Assembly (NCBI GenBank): GCA_021234535.1
Contig: CM037848.1
Coordinates: forward strand, 11,637,944-11,701,943
Direction of reading: 5' to 3'
From: Stichopus chloronotus
Lineage: Eukaryota; Echinodermata; Holothuroidea; Aspidochirotida; Stichopodidae
DNA length: 64,000 nucleotides
The notes below the pieces were generated by a model. The model worked only from the letters and a program-made list of their open reading frames with translations, searched no databases and was not told where the DNA came from. The position numbers were made by a program, and so were the translations under genes. The stretch's first letter is position 1. Each line of letters begins with the position of its first letter. Positions 1-12,587 of this stretch are shown here, in pieces.

Positions 1-307
1 AGGGAGCACGAAGAGAGCATGAAGGGAGCACGAAGAGCACATGAATGAAACATGAAGAGAGCATGGAGAGAGCATGACGAGAGCATGATGGGAGCATGGA
101 GAGAGCATGGAGAGAGCATGAAGGGAGCAGGAAGAGAGCATGAATGGAACATGAACAGAGCATGGAGAGAGCATGACGAGAGCATGATGGGAGCATAGAG
201 AGAGCATGAAGGGAGCACGAAGAGAGCATGAACGGAACATGAACAGAGCATGGAGAGAGCATGACGAGAGCATGAAGGGAGTATGAAGGGAGCACAAGGA
301 GATCACG
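1..307. repeat. Minisatellite, ~11-12 bp GAGAGCATGAAG-type units
   Basis: The left edge is an array of short purine-rich units, variants of GAGAGCATGAAG and GGGAGCACGAAG. They are grouped in a higher-order pattern of roughly 90-100 bp: blocks containing GAACATGAA followed by CAGAGCATGG recur near 50, 145 and 235. The array ends at about 307 and probably continues beyond the window to the left. No protein is implied. Confidence 0.9.
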
Positions 308-3300
308 AATAGCAATTCTTCAAGATGCACAATGCATTCACTGATTTAGAGAAAACAGTCGGCGCTGTTTATGAGCAGCTGCACGTTGTGCATTATGCAT
401 GACTTAAAGCCAGTATGTGAGTGTCACTTGATGTGTGTGCTGCCAAAAATGGATGATAAGTGAATAGCCACATTCAAACATTCAAAATTAGTACATGTTT
501 AGTGTGGTTTATTAACTGCAGACATCCTGGTATATTAGGTGAAACGAACTTCCTCGTTGGTTAAACAATTCAGAGCTGCTTGGATTGCTAAGTTCCTTCA
601 ATGCTTTCATTACACGAAAATAAAACATCGTTAGCACCAGCTTGATCACAAATTTTACATTGTTGTGCTAATCACTACACCATCTTAAACACATACTCAA
701 TCGCGACCAATGTAACTATTCTACAGTAAAGCTGTGGGCTTTTAAACAAACACCTCCAGTTTAGAAAGCAAGAGAAACATTCTGGTACTGTACCTGCCTG
801 CATGTCCATCATTTTGCAGTTTCACATAGGCCTACCAAAGGCAGCAGTGTGTGATGAAAAGTTGTGTGACTTTTCCAACCTGTGGAGTTTGGTCACAATT
901 GAACAGGGCTACCACAGGGACATAGGGAACAGGGATACCAGAGTATCCTACCTGATGATCTCAGGACCTGGTTATGAAACAGATACTTGATCCAAAGTTT
1001 CTCTTAGTTGCAACGTACAATTTAACAATGTTCAGCCTGCTTATGGCTGAGAACACTAAAATTGCCACGAGTCATAAGTAAGATACATGGTGTTACATTA
1101 CTGCACAAAGAAGAAAACGTCCTTTCACAACTTCAAGATGAACTTGTGGATATATTTTCAAGTACTGGAACAACTACGAACTGCAGGGTACCCAGGTATG
1201 AACTTTCGACCCAGTGCAAATGCTGTTCACAATATGATAACCCTCAAATCAAATTTAATATCCCTCCCACTTGTTTAATTTGTAACAAGTGACAGTCCAA
1301 TGTTGAGTAAATCAATACGTTCATTTCAGGAGATAAGCAAATTTGTCGATTTTGTATGAAATGAAAATACAGTAATTTACCCTGTTTTGCACAAAAATCT
1401 TTGCTGCCATAGGACAGAGAACATCTGACAGTCCCTAGATGATAAGTTTAAAAATGTCAAAAGAAAGAAAAACAGGCCTAATAAACATAAGTGACACTAA
1501 ACACAATAGAGAATAGTCGACCACCGTTCCAAAATTGCACACAGAGGCAAATCAGTTATGATTAATCATTCTGGTCATGGGCAGAAGGACTGGGGCAATA
1601 TTTCTCTGTGAATATATTCTCTTTCCTCACAAAAATTATTCAGCTACATTCCTGTATGACTTGATTAAACGATATACTTCGAAAGCAAAAATATGCCGGC
1701 TGGAAAAGTACAAACACTTTCACCGAAGGCAGGTGTGCTCCTCTAACATTCCAGACAGCCAATGGCATCTGCTGGTACAAGACCGTGAAGTTATAGTCAG
1801 TCATTGCTGATTGATGGATATTACAACTCCACTCCACTGCCCCATTTACTGACACAGGTAGAGCAGATGCAATCTGTGTTAATAACTTATGTCATTGACT
1901 GGTGATTTGTGTGAAGAGAGGGAATCAGGGAGGAAGTGAAGCGTGTCACTACCACTTAAAAACAAATATAGATTTAATTTATAGGTCGTTCTGAGAAGGG
2001 ACAGAGGAACTTGAAGCAGAGATACGATTAGGCTTGTACGAAAAACCAGAATGAAAACAATGGCTCGATCTTCGGTTTTTCATGATTTTGCAGTCTTACA
2101 TGCGAGGTTGTTGGCAGACGGACTAAGCGACTCATTCGATGAACGAAAATGATGGCAGCCACTTTGAAGAGCGAGAGAAACAGCATAACGACAGCAAAAA
2201 CAGCATTAATATTTGGGAAAATTGATGTTTCTTTTTATGAGATTAAAACTACAGGGGTGCAGTTCTCAAGCTGGTATCAGACACATTACTCAAGTTGTGG
2301 TTTCTTGCTCAAAAATCAGAAACTGTAGGATTATAAACCACAAACTGTTCACCTTGTTTCTGTGTCAGCAATCACCTGTATCGACCAACCTAACATTCAT
2401 GATAGTGTACTGTCCTTTGGCTGGTTCAAAGAGGCACACACTATCAAAGTTGTGTGAAAATTGTACATCAACAACTACATCATGGGATTTCACAGTTTTG
2501 GTCCTTTTCCCACTGAAAAATCAAAATTGTATGGCAGAATAGATTCCCTGCCACCTGTTTATTTTTGAAAATTTTCTGAAGAGAGCCATTAAGACATGTT
2601 CCTAACTTTACTTTATAGAAACATCATATATTCAATGTTGTTTACCTTTTGCCAATAGAAGCACTGAGAAGTTACGTTGGGTCATTCCAAAGAATATCGA
2701 TGAACATTTAACTCCACTCAACCACTTTTACATGCAACAGGAAGGGGAATAATGTAATCTGTGTTCATTTATTGAATTGACTAATGACTTAATTGTGTGA
2801 TGAGAAGTACTAGGAGGGAGTGTGATTATCATTCAGTCTTAACAATGATACATTTTAGCTAAAGGTTTTCCTGACAAGTTTCAAGAAAGCTGAAAGCAAA
2901 GATATGTCGAAGGTAACTTTTCTGAATAGGATTGCGACTGGATGCATACGTGTCTGTAGTTGTGGTTAAGTACAGGTCCTAAAGGCCCTTTCACAGTAGG
3001 CATGAAGTGATATGGTGTGATGAAAATGTTGTACCACATCTGCACTTTTGCTCTAACACCAAACAGATGATTTTATCATTGTCCTGTTAATCATGATTTT
3101 ACAAAAGGCAGTGACAAGTCACAAAAATATAATATATCACCATAAGAGAGAAAAGGTGAACCTTTTTAAACCCCCCCCCCCCTCCTTATCATGTCATGTC
3201 ATTTCGTATCACAATATATCCTGCCTGGCGTGAAAAGGTCTTAAAAATATCACTATTTCAGCTTTGTTTAATCACGTTGTATCACATTGTATTGTGTCTA

Positions 3301-3870
3301 GTGTGAAAGGGCATTTACTGATGTTGTAATCGAGTGCTCCCCAGTAATAGAAAGCACCACCTAAAAATTGATTAATCATGTTCCTAACTGAGACTTCTCA
3401 CGCATGAAAACTGATTTCAACAGATGCAATTTCTCCACCGAAATATTTCACAAATCTTGATTCTCTCACAGAACACTGGTCCTCTATCTTTCAGTTGACT
3501 TTAATATGCTGCAGAAGATTAGTTGCTATAGACCATGCATGGTAACACCACGGCAGCTATAGGCCTACACATTCCTGTTTCAAGGTTTCGCTATTGTCAC
3601 TGTTCCTCATATTGAGTTTGATGAAATTTCTTTTCTTTTTACTTCCTTGTTTTTTTTTTCTCCTCCCCTATACCACAGGTGATCTTCCCAGGAAGCACTT
3701 GGTCTTTATTATTTACAGTGAAGGGTATCACCACCGCTGCATGGGAAGTCAACTACAGAGCAGAAGGTTGACAATCAGCACTCTGTTTTAGCTAAGCAGA
3801 AGAATTCTGTGATCACCGACTAAACGCAGAACAAGAGAAAGTCCATCAAGCTTCTGAGTCAAACCTACAG
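308..3870. other. No gene seen; a diverged ~0.23-kb duplication and homopolymer tracts
   Basis: AT-rich sequence with no exon I can support. The block at about 1815-2045 is related to about 2695-2935: both carry AACTCCACTC, then AATCTGTGTT, a GGGAGGAAG or AGGAGGGAG stretch, and GCAAAGATA or GCAGAGATA. Their offset is about 0.88 kb and the copies are diverged. There is a C run at 3171-3182. Confidence 0.55.
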
Positions 3871-3891
3871 ACACACAAATAAATGCGTCTA

Positions 3892-4305
3892 CAGCACGAA
3901 GTTAATTGTTTAACATGAAGATAACCATCTAACTAGGATGTGATAATTGTAATTATACAGAAACAACTGAACGTCATCCAGGAAGTTGAGCCTATGTTAC
4001 ACATTTCTCTTCAGCTGAAAAAAACCACCACTCCCCTGTGTTTGTTTTAAAAAAAAAAGGGGGGGGGGATTAAACACCCATCTGACTTTGTAACACCACA
4101 GCACGAAGTTAATTGTTTAACATGAAGACAACCATCTAATTAGGATGTGATAATTGTAATTATACAGAAACAACTGAACGTCATCCAGGAAGTTGAGCCT
4201 ATGTTACAAATTTCTCTTCAGCTGAAAAAAACCGCCACTCTCCTGTGTTTGTTTAAAAAAAAAAAGGGGGGGGGGGGATTAAACACCCATCTGACTTTGT
4301 GCCAC
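3892..4305. repeat. Two-copy tandem duplication, ~200-bp unit
   Basis: The segment starting CAGCACGAAGTTAATTG at about 3892 is repeated at about 4100 with near-identical sequence through AACTGAACGTCATCCAGG to an A-run/G-run junction (near 4050-4068 and 4255-4277) and then TTAAACACCCATCTGACTTTG. The high identity suggests a recent tandem duplication. Copies differ mainly in homopolymer length. Confidence 0.85.
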
Positions 4306-4639
4306 TTTATCGACTGAATGGTACCTGTGAACAAAATTTGTTCTCACGCGACTGAATATGACTCAAACAATATAGATCAAAAATGCAAAATATCAAAAAT
4401 GCAAATTTTCCCAATCATGCTGTAGTTGGACAGGGTGCACTGAGGGATAAAAACCAAGGGAATCGATTGTAGCAGTTAAAATGCTATCGAGAAGCAATTG
4501 TTAATGCTATGGTGGATTGCAAGACAGTTTGTTCTTCCACGGGCTGGTTTCACTGTTATGTATCTCACCGACACACCTGCAAAAGTTGCAGGTGTTTAGC
4601 AGATGCTTAAAACAGCTGGCCCACTCATTAGGTGTTGTA

Positions 4640-5115
4640 ACAAATACGCCCGTACGAAAATGTAAGGCTAACATGGAGTCGATTTGTGCACGACAAAGCA
4701 CGACACTGAAAGTAACACTGATTGTTAGCCCTGACATGAAAATGTCAGGCCTGACAAAATCTTTCAGACACGACAAAAAAGCCATATAGGCACAACATAC
4801 ACGCTGATATGTTTCCCAAGAAAATGTTGGGGTCAACAAGGCACAACACTCCGACTTAAACTTATTTCCAGCACTGATATCAGCATAACATGTGGACTTA
4901 TGTATGTACAAAGCACAACTAGGCACAACATTAACATAGGCATGACATTCGGACTTGATATTTTTCAAAGCAGTTCTCAGGCACAACATTTGGACTTAGA
5001 TTTTTTCAAGCCATTAGACAGGGCACAACAAGTGGACTTTGTATTTTTCAAAGCATTACACAGGCACAACATTTAGACTTGAGTTTTTTCAACTTTTCAT
5101 GGGCAATGCAATTAA
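4640..5115. repeat. Degenerate tandem repeat based on AGGCACAACATT
   Basis: Units of about 50-60 bp carry AGGCACAACA(T/C)T, a GGACTT box and a T-rich TTTTTTCAA segment. They recur near 4792, 4838, 4920, 4981, 5025 and 5062. Near 4730-4750 is a short palindromic motif, AATGTCAGGCCTGACA. The 160-codon minus-strand open frame over this region follows the repeat and is not a gene. Confidence 0.75.
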
Positions 5116-5119
5116 ACTC

Positions 5120-5390
5120 ATTGCCACAAGCACTCAAATAAGCTCTTGATATTGAAACAAGAGTGTTATGCAGTCACACCATAGAAAGGGCAAGCTTTTT
5201 AATTGCTTTGACGTTGGGAAGGTAATTTGTGAGCTCATCAAAGATGTCCAAGACTTAAAGTGAGGTCGTCCAACATTAAATAAGCCTGCAAGGAATTTGA
5301 TGAGCTTGCCCACCATTAATGTAAGCTTGCAAAGAGTTTGACGAGCTTGTCCAAGGTTGAAAAAGCTTGCACATATTTTGAACTCATATT
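5120..5390. repeat. Degenerate GAGCTTGCCCA/AAGCTTGCAAA repeat
   Basis: Short degenerate units with GAGCTTG(C/T)CCA followed by AAGCTTGCAAAGA(G/A)TTTGA recur about every 50-60 bp between 5190 and 5375. They directly follow the AGGCACAACATT array and probably form one composite minisatellite tract with it. Confidence 0.6.
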
Positions 5391-6694
5391 GATAATCTAT
5401 TTTATGTGTGACAAACTATGCACCATAATTATGTACCATATAGTGTCATTCGCCTGCTTCTGCAGATTGTAGTGAACTACTCAATGTCCCTTAGAATGAC
5501 ATTAGTTGGACACTTGACATTTAGCACCATTATCTATAACTACTACTATAACTGCTACATTGACAAGAACATTGGAATAGTCACCAGAGTCTGCCAAACT
5601 TCTGCAGAATTATGTTATTACTTGCAAGTTTTCACTTTTGTGATATAAAACTTTAAGTCCAGAGTGAGCTGTTCTTTTCAATAGTGCAAAGAAGTGTCCC
5701 AGGATGTTGCCACATTCCCTTTGAAACCAACACAAAGCATCACTGAAGTACTAGTACTGGTGCAGTACCTTGCAATTGTGCCGGCATAATATGTGTAATA
5801 CAGTTATGATATGCAGATGCTCAGTAAAGTAGGTCATGTGATAAAAAAGCTTAATGGACTTGACTTGTTTGGTAGGCCTACTGTGCCATCAAAGTATAGT
5901 TATAGCCTACGAAATCTTTATTAATAACTTAATGTTCAAGCTAAACTTAATGTCTGATTCACAATCAGTGTCTGGATCAGCATTCTCTCCAGATCGACCA
6001 TTCTTTCAGATCCCAAAATTTGGTGTTCACATACGGTCTTCAGAAGGATAATGTACCACGCTTCATAAATCCTCCACAAGCATTTAATCTGTATGATTTG
6101 AACAGAGTTAGTCTTTGGATAGCTTAGACAATTTAAAAACAGTCCAGACTGGGTGTAGGTACGTTTGAATGAAAGGTGGAAACATAAAGGCGTTCCGAGT
6201 CATGTACCCTATATAGCAACATGACTTTGAACATATGATGACAAATTCGAGAAAAAAAAATTGCCATACATAAATTCTTAGTTAGAAAACTGCATGAGAA
6301 ATCTGATACCCCAGGGGGTAATATTTGAAAGTTAACATGAGACCTTCAAATATCTTAAGTATAGAAAAAAGTGCAAAAAACAATTGTTCAAATAAGTCAC
6401 CCCCAGTTTTAAGGCATAAAACATTGGATCTAGATCAACATCCTTGGTACAAAGCCTAGTTGGATAAACAGTAGTTGTACAATATCCAGTTAAACCCAAG
6501 TGAACTTCCAGACTGGACCATATATGACTTTCCATATGTTTAAATTGTCATGTCTCCATTTCCACTCCTGTAACAAGCATGAGGTTCTTTTGATTTACTC
6601 TGTGCTGAATAAATGCACTTTTGGCATTCCATGTTGTTCACCGTTTTGTTTACCACCAGTTGGCAGTACAGTTTGAATTTGCAGTTAACTGCCA
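5391..6694. other. No gene seen
   Basis: AT-rich DNA with only short open frames, low codon bias and no convincing splice-phased exon on either strand. Confidence 0.5.
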
Positions 6695-6702
6695 TTGGCA
6701 GA

Positions 6703-7018
6703 AGGTTAGGGCATTTGAACCAACACCATCGCCAGGTTTTTCATACTTCGGGTGCACAGCGCTTTTCATACTTACCGAACGTCTGAAAACATGTGACGTT
6801 AGATATTTACATATTAAAAGGTAATTTTTAATGTAATTTTAAAATGTGCATTTGTTTACTATCTTTTGTTTACGTATAACCTGATTGGTCAACGAAGCAC
6901 ATGAAATCACGGACACCGGAACCTGCCTAGCAGTGTAAAGTATAACCGCAGTATGAGCAAGTTGCTGTCAGCGTAGTATGAAAAACCTGGCGATAGTGTT
7001 GGTTCAAAAGCCCTAACC
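6703..7018. mobile_element. 316-bp foldback/MITE with ~50-bp terminal inverted repeats and an 8-bp target duplication
   Basis: The left end starts AGGTTAGGGCATTTGAACC. The right end is its inverted complement, GGTTCAAAAGCCCTAACC. The arms remain complementary for about 50 bp, through a GCCAGGTTTTTCATACT segment and its complement. The element is flanked by perfect 8-bp direct repeats TTGGCAGA at 6695-6702 and 7019-7026. An 8-bp duplication fits hAT, Merlin or P-type DNA transposons. The interior (6754-6971) has no coding capacity, so the element is non-autonomous. The superfamily is unresolved. Confidence 0.85.
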
Positions 7019-7032
7019 TTGGCAGAACTGCA

Positions 7033-8108
7033 TGCAGAGCTGCAGACAACAGGCCTCAGCTGTCACACCATTCCAGAAATTATCAAGATTTCTGCATTAA
7101 GTTTAAGGTTGGTATATTTTTTACTATATCTTAAGTGACATAATACCACAAGTGACATAGGCCTAATATAATTTTCTGATTAGATTTCTTGGCAGAGTAT
7201 TCACAAGTAGGCCTAATGTTATGCTATTGTGTAGCCTACTGTAGTGTAGGTTGTACTGTACTGTAGTTTACAGTAATGCAATACTAATACTATGTGTGGT
7301 ATAACTGTGTGCTGTAACTAGCCTGTATTGGCTAGGCCCCATTGCAATACAGGAACCCTTCTGACAGTTCTGTTGAAAGCCAAATAGCTCCATTAATGAG
7401 AAGTTAATTGTATTCTGTCAATTGATTGCTGTCATTGCAGCCATTTGTAAGATCATTCATTGAATTATGCCATAATTGGAAATTTTAATAGGCTAGCCTA
7501 ACATTGCATGAAATTTATTACACTGGGAGTATCACGAGGCAATCACTTAACGAATGTCGCAACCACAACAAAGTCAATTATTACTAAAATAAAAAAAAAC
7601 TTGACAGTAATAATTGGTAACATGGGTCTCTCCTTTTTTGGTATGTTTTGGTGATGTGTAGATCGAGTAATCCATACAAAATGAATTTTGAAACAAAGGC
7701 TGCGATACACAATGCAGTGTGTATACGAAGTGATCTTGCAAGGAGTCAATCACTACCAAAGCAAAGAAAAACAATGACCATATAAATTAAGAATATGTTT
7801 ATAGACAAAAAGAATGTTGTCTTTAATTTCTAAAATTGTACTATGCAAGCCTTAACAAAGACATTTTGGTCACTGTTTGCAAATTTTTAGTCCATAGGAA
7901 AGGAGGAACTTAAAAATATCACCATTTGTAACATAGGTTAATAACATACATAACATAATCAATTCAAACATCAAAAACGATAAGGTAAGTAATTGTTTTT
8001 GATATTGTTTGAGGAACATACATTGTATAAAGTCACATTAACAATACATTGAAATGACATTACATTTACACACTCTACTACATGGTGTTTAGAATGCAAT
8101 GATCAACT
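7033..8108. other. No gene seen
   Basis: AT-rich spacer between two transposon-like elements, with many TAGGCCTA-type words. No exon could be supported. Confidence 0.5.
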
Positions 8109-8113
8109 CATGA

Positions 8114-9502
8114 CAGGGTTTCCCCTGGTACTTAATTGCAGAGGCGGCTGCCTCGCAACTTTTTACGACCGCCTCGCCAAAAAATGCCGTAATTACCGCC
8201 TCACACGTTTATATCCAGGGCTGGAAAACGTCAGGAATGCAGAGGCTCCTTCCCGGGAAGTCTCGCGGGAAATCCGCTTCTGTACTTCTGGCCGTGTTTA
8301 TCTTGTACATACCAGAGAATGGTAGAGATCACACATGTATGTGGTTTCCTAAATAGTTACGTCCGAAAATAAGTGGTGAATAAATCCATTCAAATGTGTA
8401 TCCCAAATGCCCCATCCACTTTCAATCTTCAACAAAAATTGAAGTAAATTACTATTGGTGTAATAGAATACCCTTATTTTTTACTCATGATCAATATTTT
8501 TCAAGTTATATATGTGAAAAAACAACCGTTGGGAAATGTTTGCAGAAGAGTCTACGTATACCTCCTTTACTCCATTCAATGTCAATTAAAAAGCATAAGC
8601 TTAGGCCTGCCACGCCTGCATGCGCAAATTATCTGCAGTATGACAGCTAGCGGACGTATCACAACCCTCAGAAATACAAAAACAAACTCATATTTCTATG
8701 TCCAAAATGTTTCATGAAACCAATAGTCTGCTTCTTCAAACCTTTAGTCCAAGCATTTTAAAGTGACTACTAGTAGGATCAATGAACAAAAAAAAAAACT
8801 GAAACCTGCAACTTCCTTGTAATACGGATATATGAATTGCCAAGGTGGTTAGGCTATTCGATATACGTCCACTGCGTTAGGATATCATTACTTAAAATTT
8901 TCGGAAGGCTGCGCATGACCTTACGTGATTCTTTTCCAAAACTTTCAGGGACATTTCAACGTCAAAAATGTATGTAATACAGTTTACTCTACATGACATG
9001 TGCAACATTTCACAGAACGTTTTGATTTTGAAGCGCAATATCAATTATTTTTTCTGATCGAACTATCGTGTTTTCACCTGATACAGTAACAGTTTTCAAC
9101 TTGTAGAGTTGAAATTAAGCATGGGTTTCAAATGATTCGGACATGTCTAAAAACGCTAAAATCGCTGAGATTCCTGCTGCTTTGCACCCTGGACCCCTAC
9201 CGGGATCGTCCATGAACCCCACAAGGGGCCCTATGGCGGGCCCATTGACCCCACGCTGGTATGACAATCGCTTCGCTATCGAATGACTCCTACGGCGCAA
9301 TGTTAGGTCTGGCGGGAAACTCCGACTATATGGTAATTAGTCTCCCGGAAAATTTACACTTTTCCGACCCTGTTTATATCATGGTCAAAATCACCTAATG
9401 TTCGAGAACCTACTTAGGACGGATTTGCACCCGAAATTCATGGCGGCGTCAAGTAATTCGCCCTCGCCACCTCATACTCTGAAAAACCCAGGGGAAAGCC
9501 TG
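8114..9502. mobile_element. ~1.4-kb non-autonomous DNA transposon with CAGG(G/C)TTTCCCCTGG termini
   Basis: The left terminus CAGGGTTTCCCCTGG at 8114 is matched in inverted orientation by CCAGGGGAAAGCCTG ending at 9502 (14 of 15 positions). The element is bracketed by CATGA at 8109-8113 and 9503-9507, a possible 5-bp target duplication. Subterminal sequences at both ends hold GC-rich GAGGCGG/GGCGAGG blocks that stand out from the AT-rich surroundings. The interior has no transposase-like frame; a 61-codon GC-rich minus frame near 9115-9300 is unrecognised. The TSD length leaves the superfamily open. Confidence 0.7.
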
Positions 9503-9887
9503 CATGATATTGATTGACTCATGATTTCCTAAATATGACCTGTGTTATATAGGCATGTAGACCACTGTAAAATGTAACCATGCATACATGTATTTGCGCT
9601 AAACTTGAGGTATATGTACAAGGTACAGTGCAGAACGGTTGCAAATCCAAGGAGGCCACATCTTTGACTGCCTACTGGGCAATAGCTACTAATATATATT
9701 GTACTGTAGCTGTTTTAATCACTTAATATAACTAATTTAGTTTCTCAATGCAGAGCCTAAATGACAAGGTTGATATATGTACGTACACCAGGAAAGTGTT
9801 GCCAGCAATGCATTATTAGACGTACTTAAATGCAAGTTCTGAATAAATTGTTCTCGCATCTGCCCTCTATACCCTATCTTCCTCCTT

Positions 9888-10019
9888 AGACTTTTTCTTT
9901 TTCTCCTCTGCAGAACCCTTCCTGAATAATTCTGGAAGCAGGGCCATAAAGATGACCACATAAAAGTTGAACAACAACATGGGAAGAGCCACCATGCCAA
10001 AAGATTCAGGTCAACCTGA
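9888..10019 (-). pseudogene. Possible membrane-protein tail or small ORF (unrecognised)
   Basis: On the minus strand a frame starting at an ATG near 10015 encodes about 43 residues. It begins MVALPMLLFNFYVVIF, a good single transmembrane segment, and ends in a Lys/Glu-rich tail (KKKKKSKEED) before a stop near 9888. Just upstream a different frame is also strongly hydrophobic (LLLWLFCLIGS), so this could be a frameshifted remnant of a multipass protein. It could equally be a chance open frame. No family is recognised. Confidence 0.25.
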
Positions 10020-10439
10020 ACAGGAATAAGGGATCCAATCAAGCAGAAAAGCCATAGTAGCAGGGAAATCCTAAGGCAGGCTAGGCAGCACATGAAATGT
10101 TTTTGTACTGACATAGTACCATACATGTTTAAATGAAAGGGTGTGAGGACTTTACGTTCACTTGACCCCTTAACGATGATGTCACCACAGAGGCTGATCA
10201 AGCAGAGGGATAAAGGAATACATTGACTTTTTGTTGATTGTTGAAATTTTAAATACAACTTGTCAACAGATGCAAGGTATGAGTGCTATACCTTGTACAG
10301 TAAGTATCATACAGTCAGAGGAATGCCATGGAGGTTGAATACATATTTTTAGTTATAACTAAATTATGGTGTTTTTGTTACCACTTGTAGTGTATTTCTT
10401 GGCTACTTGCTCTACAACTACCATTTACATACCAGTTGC

Positions 10440-10690
10440 AAATGATATACTGTATCATCAAGACCGTTTGTGACAATGCACAGACCATTTGACTGCCGAA
10501 CCAGTATTTGGGACCACTGGAGACCGTTTGCCTGCTAGATTAATTAGCGACCATTTGTAAATGAACCATTTGTAACTGTTTGCCTGTGGGACCATGTAGA
10601 GACCATTTGCAAAAGCTACCATTTAACACGATTCACCATTTACTCTAAACACCGTGTACGTCCACTTGGAACCAATGTTTACAAATGGGA
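10440..10690. repeat. Degenerate GACCATTTG(C/T)AA repeat
   Basis: GACCATTTG and its variants (GACCGTTTG, AACCATTTG, ACCATTTGCAA) recur about every 20-40 bp from 10463 to 10650. No coding potential. Confidence 0.6.
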
Positions 10691-10899
10691 CTTGCCTGCT
10701 GTTGGCATGTTCATCCATTCTATATCTGTGCCAAAATACTGACATTCTGTTATCTGATTAAGTGTTGTTTTCTTCTTGGAGTCTGATATTTCAGCATGAT
10801 AATTGCCACTATCAGTACTTCTACTTGCCTATCGTTTGGGTTTTCTGTCAAGCCATGAGCTGAGAACTCCCTGGTCGAACCCAAATTGTGGTAATTATG

Positions 10900-11410
10900 A
10901 CAGCTACATCATCAGTAGTTCTTGTTTGAGCCAAGCCATACTCGTCAGCTCACTTGTCGGGTCTTCTTTTTAGGCCTAACTTGTGGTCCTTGTCAGCTCT
11001 ATTGTCAGGTCTTCTTGTCGGGCCAAGTCATGCTCATTGGCAGCTGTGTTGTCAGGTCTTATTAGGCCTAACTTGTGTTCCTTGTCAGGTCTATTTGTCA
11101 GGTCTTCTTGTTAGGCCATGTTGTGCTAATTTAAATATTTAGCCTCTGTTCTCAGCCCTAACATTTAATGTTAGGCTCGACATTGACAATGTGTCAGGCT
11201 CAAATGTCAGGCCTGACATTTTGTCGTGCTCAATGTTTGGTTCAAGCCCGAAATTTTGTCATGCCCAACTGTCAGCCCCGATTTTGCATTTGTTGTGCCT
11301 TGATGTTGTGCCCAAATGTCGTGCTCATTTAAATATTTAGCCTCTAGATTAAGCCCCAACTTTAGACACAAATTGTGGCCACAACTAAGCCCCAACTCGG
11401 GTCCTTAATG
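10900..11410. repeat. Minisatellite of GTCAGGTCTTCTTGT and TGTCGTGCTCA-type units
   Basis: The first part (about 10930-11130) has units with CTTGTC(A/G)GGTCTTCTTGT and TTAGGCC. The second (about 11160-11400) has GTCAGGCCTGACATTTTGTCGTGCTC-like units. On the opposite strand, words such as GCACAACAT and GTCAGGCCTGACA recur as in the 4640-5115 array. The two arrays therefore appear to be one repeat family in opposite orientations. Confidence 0.65.
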
Positions 11411-12580
11411 TCATGTCTGAATCAGCCCTGACAATTTCGTGAGGGCAGTGAGTGAGTGAATCAAATCTGGGATAAAAATATACCAGCAAGATGTTCGTGT
11501 GCATTATTGGAGCCATATATAGGTGGCTGTGCGTGCGTGCCATTATACCAGCTAGGCCAGGCCTACTTGTGTTACAGTTTATCACTCTCACTTTAGATGC
11601 ATGTATCTCGTACCCTAAGCCGTACGTTTTACTGGGCGGATCTGCAATCAAGGGTGCAGCGTACATGTCCACAGTCCTCATGGGCTTCGATGTACTTGTC
11701 TGCGAGTTTCTATTCTTCCAGTTATACAAGGAGCAAGTTGACTTGTGAGAATGACTCATGCAAAGAATACTAAGGCATGAAATGCGCAAACATGTCTTAG
11801 TCATGTGAAATGTTGAATTTCATCAAGTGTCAATGTTCAAAGCTAGTCGATGTTTCACAGTAATTTTAGGTAATTAATAAATTTACATTAATCACATTAA
11901 AAGGTACTTAATTCATTAATGTAATTAATTAATGTAATTAATTCATTACCGTAATTTTCACTTTTAATGTTCATTACTTTTACAGTGTTTTACAGTCAAA
12001 GACTTTGCAAAAACACCACATGCAGATGTTTTGAAGGGTGTCACAATGTTTGGGGTTTATCCAACAGTCATATGTGGCCAACATAAGTACAATTTAGCCT
12101 TTCAGGGAATCCTAAAATGCTCACAGTCCAAGTTGTAAAATGAAAGGTCAAAGTTTGTTTAAACAAGATATTTCAATTAATACTGCATGCTTTCAAAGGA
12201 GTTTGTTTCACCATGACGAACAGACATACATCCTGTGGTCAAAATGTCAACAGTAAGTTATATGTATGCGTTAAATTTTGCAGCAGTTCACTGGTGGTTG
12301 AATAATTTTTCAATCAGCCTAGCTGGTTGTGTGAGGCATGCAATCACTACTGTAATGGGCTGAAACAGGGCAACAATTCAATTTCCCACCACTACCGTAG
12401 AAGAATTACAAAATGGCTCCATTTGTTTGATGGTGAAAACAAAGAGAGAACTTCCAAGAGAACTTGCTCTCTATTTTTGGCAACTCCCAGGTGTTTTAGA
12501 AAATTCCGAGTCCACAAAGTTTATAATGAGCACACTTTTACAAACCACAAATGTTAACAATAGAGAGAAGTGACTTAGCA
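11411..12580. other. No gene seen; AT-rich ATTAATGTAATTA tract
   Basis: 11870-11960 is a run of ATTAAT/TAATTA words. Open frames of up to 139 codons on the minus strand (11385-11804) show no recognised domain. Confidence 0.5.
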
Positions 12581-12587
12581 TTTCTCA

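Noticed and set aside
1..307. Possible CRISPR array (regular short repeats)
   Set aside because: Units are ~11-12 bp without unique spacers, in a eukaryotic setting. It is a minisatellite.
4507..4989. 160-codon minus-strand open frame
   Set aside because: It coincides with the AGGCACAACATT tandem repeat. The translation repeats with the DNA unit and shows no domain.
11385..11804. 139-codon minus-strand frame and 85-codon plus-strand frame over the same DNA
   Set aside because: No domain, no splice partner, and partial overlap with the GTCAGGCC minisatellite.
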